7,426 nucleotides of DNA from Bacteroidales bacterium. GTDB taxonomy: Bacteria > Bacteroidota > Bacteroidia > Bacteroidales > JAOZQN01. The DNA is taken from the NCBI GenBank assembly GCA_029938985.1, contig JAOZTW010000245.1, forward strand, positions 1 through 7,426, given 5' to 3'. The first letter of the stretch is position 1. Every line of letters begins with the position of its first letter. The translations under genes were made by a program, and so were the position numbers. Of this stretch, positions 5,533 to 7,426 are shown piece after piece. The notes below the pieces were generated by a model. It saw only the letters and a program-made list of their open reading frames with translations, had not been told where the DNA came from and did not search any database.

Positions 5533-6318
5533 ATGAGACAAAATGTTGTTTTGGTGGACAACCAAATCTTTTTTAGAAACACAGCCCGTAAATTAATATC
5601 GTCTTTACCTGACGCACACCTCGTTGGTGTGTTTGCAACAGGTCAAGAATTGTTAGATTTTATGGATAAAAATACTATTCCAGATATTATTTTTACGGAA
5701 TTTGACTTGCCTGATATAAAAGGAGAAGAGTTGATAAAACGTATATTTGCACGTAATTCAAGAGCTATAATAATAGGGTTGTGTTTGCAAAACAATCCTG
5801 AAATGGTAAAAAAATATATTAAGCAAGGAGCAAGAGGATACTTGGTGAAACTGAGTAATAATAAGAATATTATGACCGAAATTTTAAAAGCTCCTTCTAA
5901 AAGAATTTTTTATTCGGAAACAGTAAAACGAAAAACGGCAAAGAAAAGACAAAAAATAATTCTTGTGGTTGACGATTTTGAAACAAACACTTATGTTGTA
6001 GGCGTAACGTTACAAACAGCTGGTTACAAGGTTATAAAAGCAGAAAATGGAAAAGGTGGTTTACTAATAGCCAACACTCAGGACACACATTTAGATCTTA
6101 TAGTTGCCGACTATAACATGCCAGACATAAATGGAGCACAAATGATTAAACAAATAAGAACACTCGAAAAATACAAAAATATTCCTGCATTAATACTTAG
6201 CTCAGACAATAGTGTGGATAAAAAAAGATTTGCAGAATCAGTAGGAATATCGGCTTGGATACAAAAACCGTATAAAATAGCTCATTTCTTAAAAATTGTA
6301 GATATGGCTCTTAAGTAA
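5533..6318 (+). CDS. Response regulator with two receiver domains: degenerate NarL-like REC1 and intact CheY-like REC2
   Basis: REC1 (about 4-120) resembles NarL/FixJ receivers: GARGYLVK (99-106) with Lys106, then an IFYSETV stretch (125-131) like the linker that normally leads to a LuxR-type DNA-binding domain. Its active site is altered. The acidic pair is Asp9-Asn10, the phosphoacceptor position is Glu56 (TEFDLPDIKG, 55-64), and Cys84 sits where Thr or Ser is expected. A basic linker (about 131-141) leads to REC2 (about 141-261), which has all key residues: Asp147-Asp148, phosphoacceptor Asp193 (ADYNMPDING), Ser223 and Lys245-Pro246. REC2 resembles chemotaxis-type CheY. There is no DNA-binding, enzymatic or other output domain, so any output would have to be by protein contact. 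The gene lies 12 nt after the MutS-like gene and 7 nt before the sensor gene, its likely partner. Phosphorylation only at Asp193 is inferred from the residues present. Confidence 0.92.
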   Translation: MRQNVVLVDNQIFFRNTARKLISSLPDAHLVGVFATGQELLDFMDKNTIPDIIFTEFDLPDIKGEELIKRIFARNSRAIIIGLCLQNNPEMVKKYIKQGARGYLVKLSNNKNIMTEILKAPSKRIFYSETVKRKTAKKRQKIILVVDDFETNTYVVGVTLQTAGYKVIKAENGKGGLLIANTQDTHLDLIVADYNMPDINGAQMIKQIRTLEKYKNIPALILSSDNSVDKKRFAESVGISAWIQKPYKIAHFLKIVDMALK

Positions 6319-6325
6319 AAAAATC

Positions 6326-7426
6326 ATGAAAAACAAACTTTCGAATAAAATTTTTGCAATATTAGCTTTATTATTTATTTCAAGTATTGTATTAATTGTT
6401 ATTATACAATTTTATAACTACAATCAGGAATTAGAAATCATGTCAAATAATAGTTTAAAAAGGGCTGAAAATTCGTTTAAAGAGGTTAAAAATAATGAAA
6501 TTCAAAAATTATCTTTAGCTTTAGATGTTTTACTAAGTAATAAGGAGGCTAAAAATTTGTTTATTGAACAAAATACAGATGGTTTGTACAAAGCATCAAA
6601 ACCGATTTTTGATACAATAAAAGAGCTATATAGTATAACACACTTTTATTATATTATGCCAGAACCAATAAAAACATGTTTCTTAAGAGTTCACAATCGT
6701 CCAAAAAACAATGATGTAATAACTCGCTTCACATACAACAATGCTGTTGAAACAAAAAATATGTCTTCTGGTTTAGAACTTGGTAAAACTGCTTTTGCAC
6801 TAAGAGTAGTTAAACCATACTATAAAAACAAAGAACTAATTGGATACATGGAAGTAGGAGAAGAAATAGACCATTTTTTTGAAATAATGAAAAAAAACAC
6901 GAAAAATGAATTTTTTACAATTGTAGATAAACAATTTTTGGACAAAGAAAAATGGGAAAATGCTTGTAGCAGTAATCCTGTGATGGTTAACTGGGACTCG
7001 TTGCCAAACAATGTAGTACTTAATAATACTTCTAAAGATATTTCATTATCAAATATTGATATTCAAAAACATACGAAAGAAGGAAAAATTATAGATAAAC
7101 ATTTTAGAATTAAAAATAAAATTTATATATTAGGAACAATTCCACTGATAGATGCTGGAGACAGAAATGTTGGCTCTGTTTATTTTACACATGATATTAC
7201 AAATAATTACAATAATATATTATTTTTTACAATAACAAGTATAATTGTCTTTTTTTTACTATTTATAGTATTTAGTTTTATAAGTTTTATATTGTTAAAA
7301 AAAACAATTATTACACCAATTAGAGAATTAACATTAGCAACAAAAAAAATTGCAAATAAGCAAATTAATTTTAGATTGCAAGAAAACAGAAAAGGAGAAG
7401 TAGGAGAACTTTATAAATCTATAAAT
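6326..7426 (+). CDS. dCache-HAMP membrane sensor, probably a histidine kinase (partial, cut by the window end)
   Basis: The frame opens with ATG at 6326 and runs 367 codons to the last base without a stop. Residues 8-28 form a membrane helix, about 29-297 an extracytoplasmic region, 299-324 a second helix, and about 325-367 the start of a HAMP linker, with Pro331 (TPIREL) and the GEVGEL stretch (357-362). The outer region resembles double-Cache (dCache_3-like) ligand-binding domains: HFYYIMPEP (106-114), CFLRVHNRP (118-126), GLELGKTAFALRVVKPYY (149-166) and IGYMEVGEEID (172-182). The output domain is beyond the window. A histidine kinase is the best guess because a response regulator lies just upstream and chemotaxis receptors are uncommon in Bacteroidota, but a diguanylate cyclase or other output is not excluded. 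The start 7 nt after the regulator's stop, with no Shine-Dalgarno motif, gives the complete first membrane helix. Confidence 0.85.
   Translation, partial: MKNKLSNKIFAILALLFISSIVLIVIIQFYNYNQELEIMSNNSLKRAENSFKEVKNNEIQKLSLALDVLLSNKEAKNLFIEQNTDGLYKASKPIFDTIKELYSITHFYYIMPEPIKTCFLRVHNRPKNNDVITRFTYNNAVETKNMSSGLELGKTAFALRVVKPYYKNKELIGYMEVGEEIDHFFEIMKKNTKNEFFTIVDKQFLDKEKWENACSSNPVMVNWDSLPNNVVLNNTSKDISLSNIDIQKHTKEGKIIDKHFRIKNKIYILGTIPLIDAGDRNVGSVYFTHDITNNYNNILFFTITSIIVFFLLFIVFSFISFILLKKTIITPIRELTLATKKIANKQINFRLQENRKGEVGELYKSIN

Noticed and set aside
6820..7011. Minus-strand open frame inside the sensor gene
   Set aside because: It is antisense to the dCache domain, whose + frame is continuous from 6326 to the window end and shows family motifs.

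Overview
The window looks like a chromosomal segment of a very AT-rich member of the Bacteroidota. The evidence is the strong A/T bias at third codon positions, intergenic DNA that is almost all A and T, no Shine-Dalgarno motifs before any start codon, a TPR protein ending in a DUF4919-type domain (a family I know mainly from Bacteroidota), and a perfect match to the Bacteroidota promoter consensus (TTTG, 19 nt, TAnnTTTG). Genus cannot be told from the sequence. All five genes are on the + strand. The minus-strand open frames I examined look like shadows of these genes.

Layout. Positions 1-291 hold no gene. They hold a nest of related repeats: a 32-bp unit at 102-133, a decayed copy at 171-209 and an inverted copy at 241-272. 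A secreted TPR/DUF4919 protein of unknown function follows (292-1953). Another copy of the repeat starts 2 nt after its stop codon, so this gene is bracketed by inverted repeats of about 52 bp. Next come a sodium:solute symporter (2127-3584), a membrane-anchored MutS-like ATPase (3721-5520), a response regulator with two receiver domains (5533-6318), and the first 367 codons of a dCache-HAMP sensor protein, probably a histidine kinase, that runs off the window (6326-7426).

The most notable structure is between the symporter and the MutS-like gene. A 121-bp imperfect palindrome (3586-3706) is flanked, flush at both ends, by a perfect 10-bp direct repeat (AAAAAATAAC). This is the signature of a small non-autonomous transposon (MITE) with its target-site duplication. 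Removing the element and one repeat copy in thought puts the MutS-like ATG 5 nt after the symporter stop. That fits the 12-nt and 7-nt gaps of the next two junctions, so the element appears to have landed inside a compact four-gene operon. Its loop also carries a consensus Bacteroidota promoter pointing at the downstream genes, so the insertion may have rewired the operon rather than silenced it.

How the genes might work together is inference. The sensor and the double-receiver protein look like a two-component pair. The regulator has no DNA-binding or enzymatic output domain. Its first receiver has Glu at the phosphoacceptor position, while the second has all the conserved residues. What the MutS-like ATPase and the symporter contribute cannot be read from the sequence.
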